Source of the DNA: Candidatus Zixiibacteriota bacterium
GTDB lineage: Bacteria; Zixibacteria; MSB-5A5; GN15; JAAZOE01
Assembly: GCA_012797915.1 (NCBI GenBank)
Contig: JAAZOE010000164.1
Span: forward strand, 1-7,291
Direction of reading: 5' to 3'
Length of the DNA: 7,291 nt
Positions 7,286 to 7,291 of this stretch are shown in pieces. The position numbers and the translations under genes are program-made. Under the pieces are notes generated by a model, which made no database searches, was not told the DNA's origin, and saw only the letters and a program-made list of their open reading frames with translations. The first letter of the stretch is position 1; the number at the start of each line of letters is the position of its first letter.

Positions 7286-7290
7286 CTCCC
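7286..7290 (-). promoter_or_regulatory. Ribosome binding site of the first GT4 gene
   Basis: GGGAG on the minus strand stands 4 bases before the ATG at 7279-7281. It supports that start over any upstream alternative beyond the window edge. The remaining upstream sequence is too short to judge whether another gene overlaps or abuts here. Confidence 0.55.
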
Positions 7291-7291
7291 G

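Noticed and set aside
1..7291. Alternative genetic code or systematic stop-codon reassignment
   Set aside because: The five visible gene ends use TGA twice, TAG twice and TAA once, each at the expected end of a family-length protein, which fits the standard bacterial code.
1..7291. Terminators, CRISPR arrays, tRNA genes, insertion sequences or repeat arrays
   Set aside because: Coding sequence covers essentially the whole window, the longest gap between genes is 13 bases, and I saw no hairpin followed by a T-run, regular repeats, or transposase-like protein on either strand.

Overview
The window is a single-strand block of six tightly packed genes, all on the minus strand and transcribed from the right edge to the left edge. 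It reads as the interior of a cell-surface polysaccharide or O-antigen-type biosynthesis operon. In transcription order it holds a GT4 glycosyltransferase (6070-7281), a membrane-anchored GT2 glycosyltransferase (4914-6077), a NodB-type polysaccharide deacetylase without a signal peptide (4167-4910), a Wzx-type flippase (2645-4153), a second GT4 glycosyltransferase of a different subgroup (1309-2661), and an O-antigen ligase/polymerase family membrane protein cut by the left edge (1-1304).

The functional reading is a Wzx/Wzy-like pathway. The three transferases would build a lipid-linked oligosaccharide on the cytoplasmic face of the inner membrane, the deacetylase could trim an N-acetyl (or other acyl) group, the flippase would turn the lipid-linked unit over, and the ligase-family protein would polymerise it or transfer it to an acceptor on the outer face. 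No initiating phosphoglycosyl transferase, chain-length regulator, export protein or nucleotide-sugar enzyme lies inside the window, so the locus probably continues on at least one side. The sugar composition cannot be read from the sequence.

The base composition is moderately GC-rich with G/C-ending codons, and all three stop codons are used at the five visible gene ends, which fits the standard bacterial code. The ligase and flippase families suggest a Gram-negative or diderm bacterium. The phylum cannot be named with confidence. The first GT4 resembles the group often found beside exosortase/PEP-CTERM loci, but no exosortase component is visible here.

Gene junctions are an 8-base overlap, a 3-base gap, a 13-base gap, a 17-base overlap and a 4-base gap. 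There is no room for internal promoters between genes, and I see no terminator, RNA gene, repeat array, mobile element or CRISPR. Only the first 10 bases upstream of the rightmost gene are present. Most of the window is conventional. The points worth a second look are the apparently cytoplasmic deacetylase with a degenerate third motif, and its start codon, which has no ribosome binding site and lies in frame one codon beyond the UAG stop of the GT2 gene.
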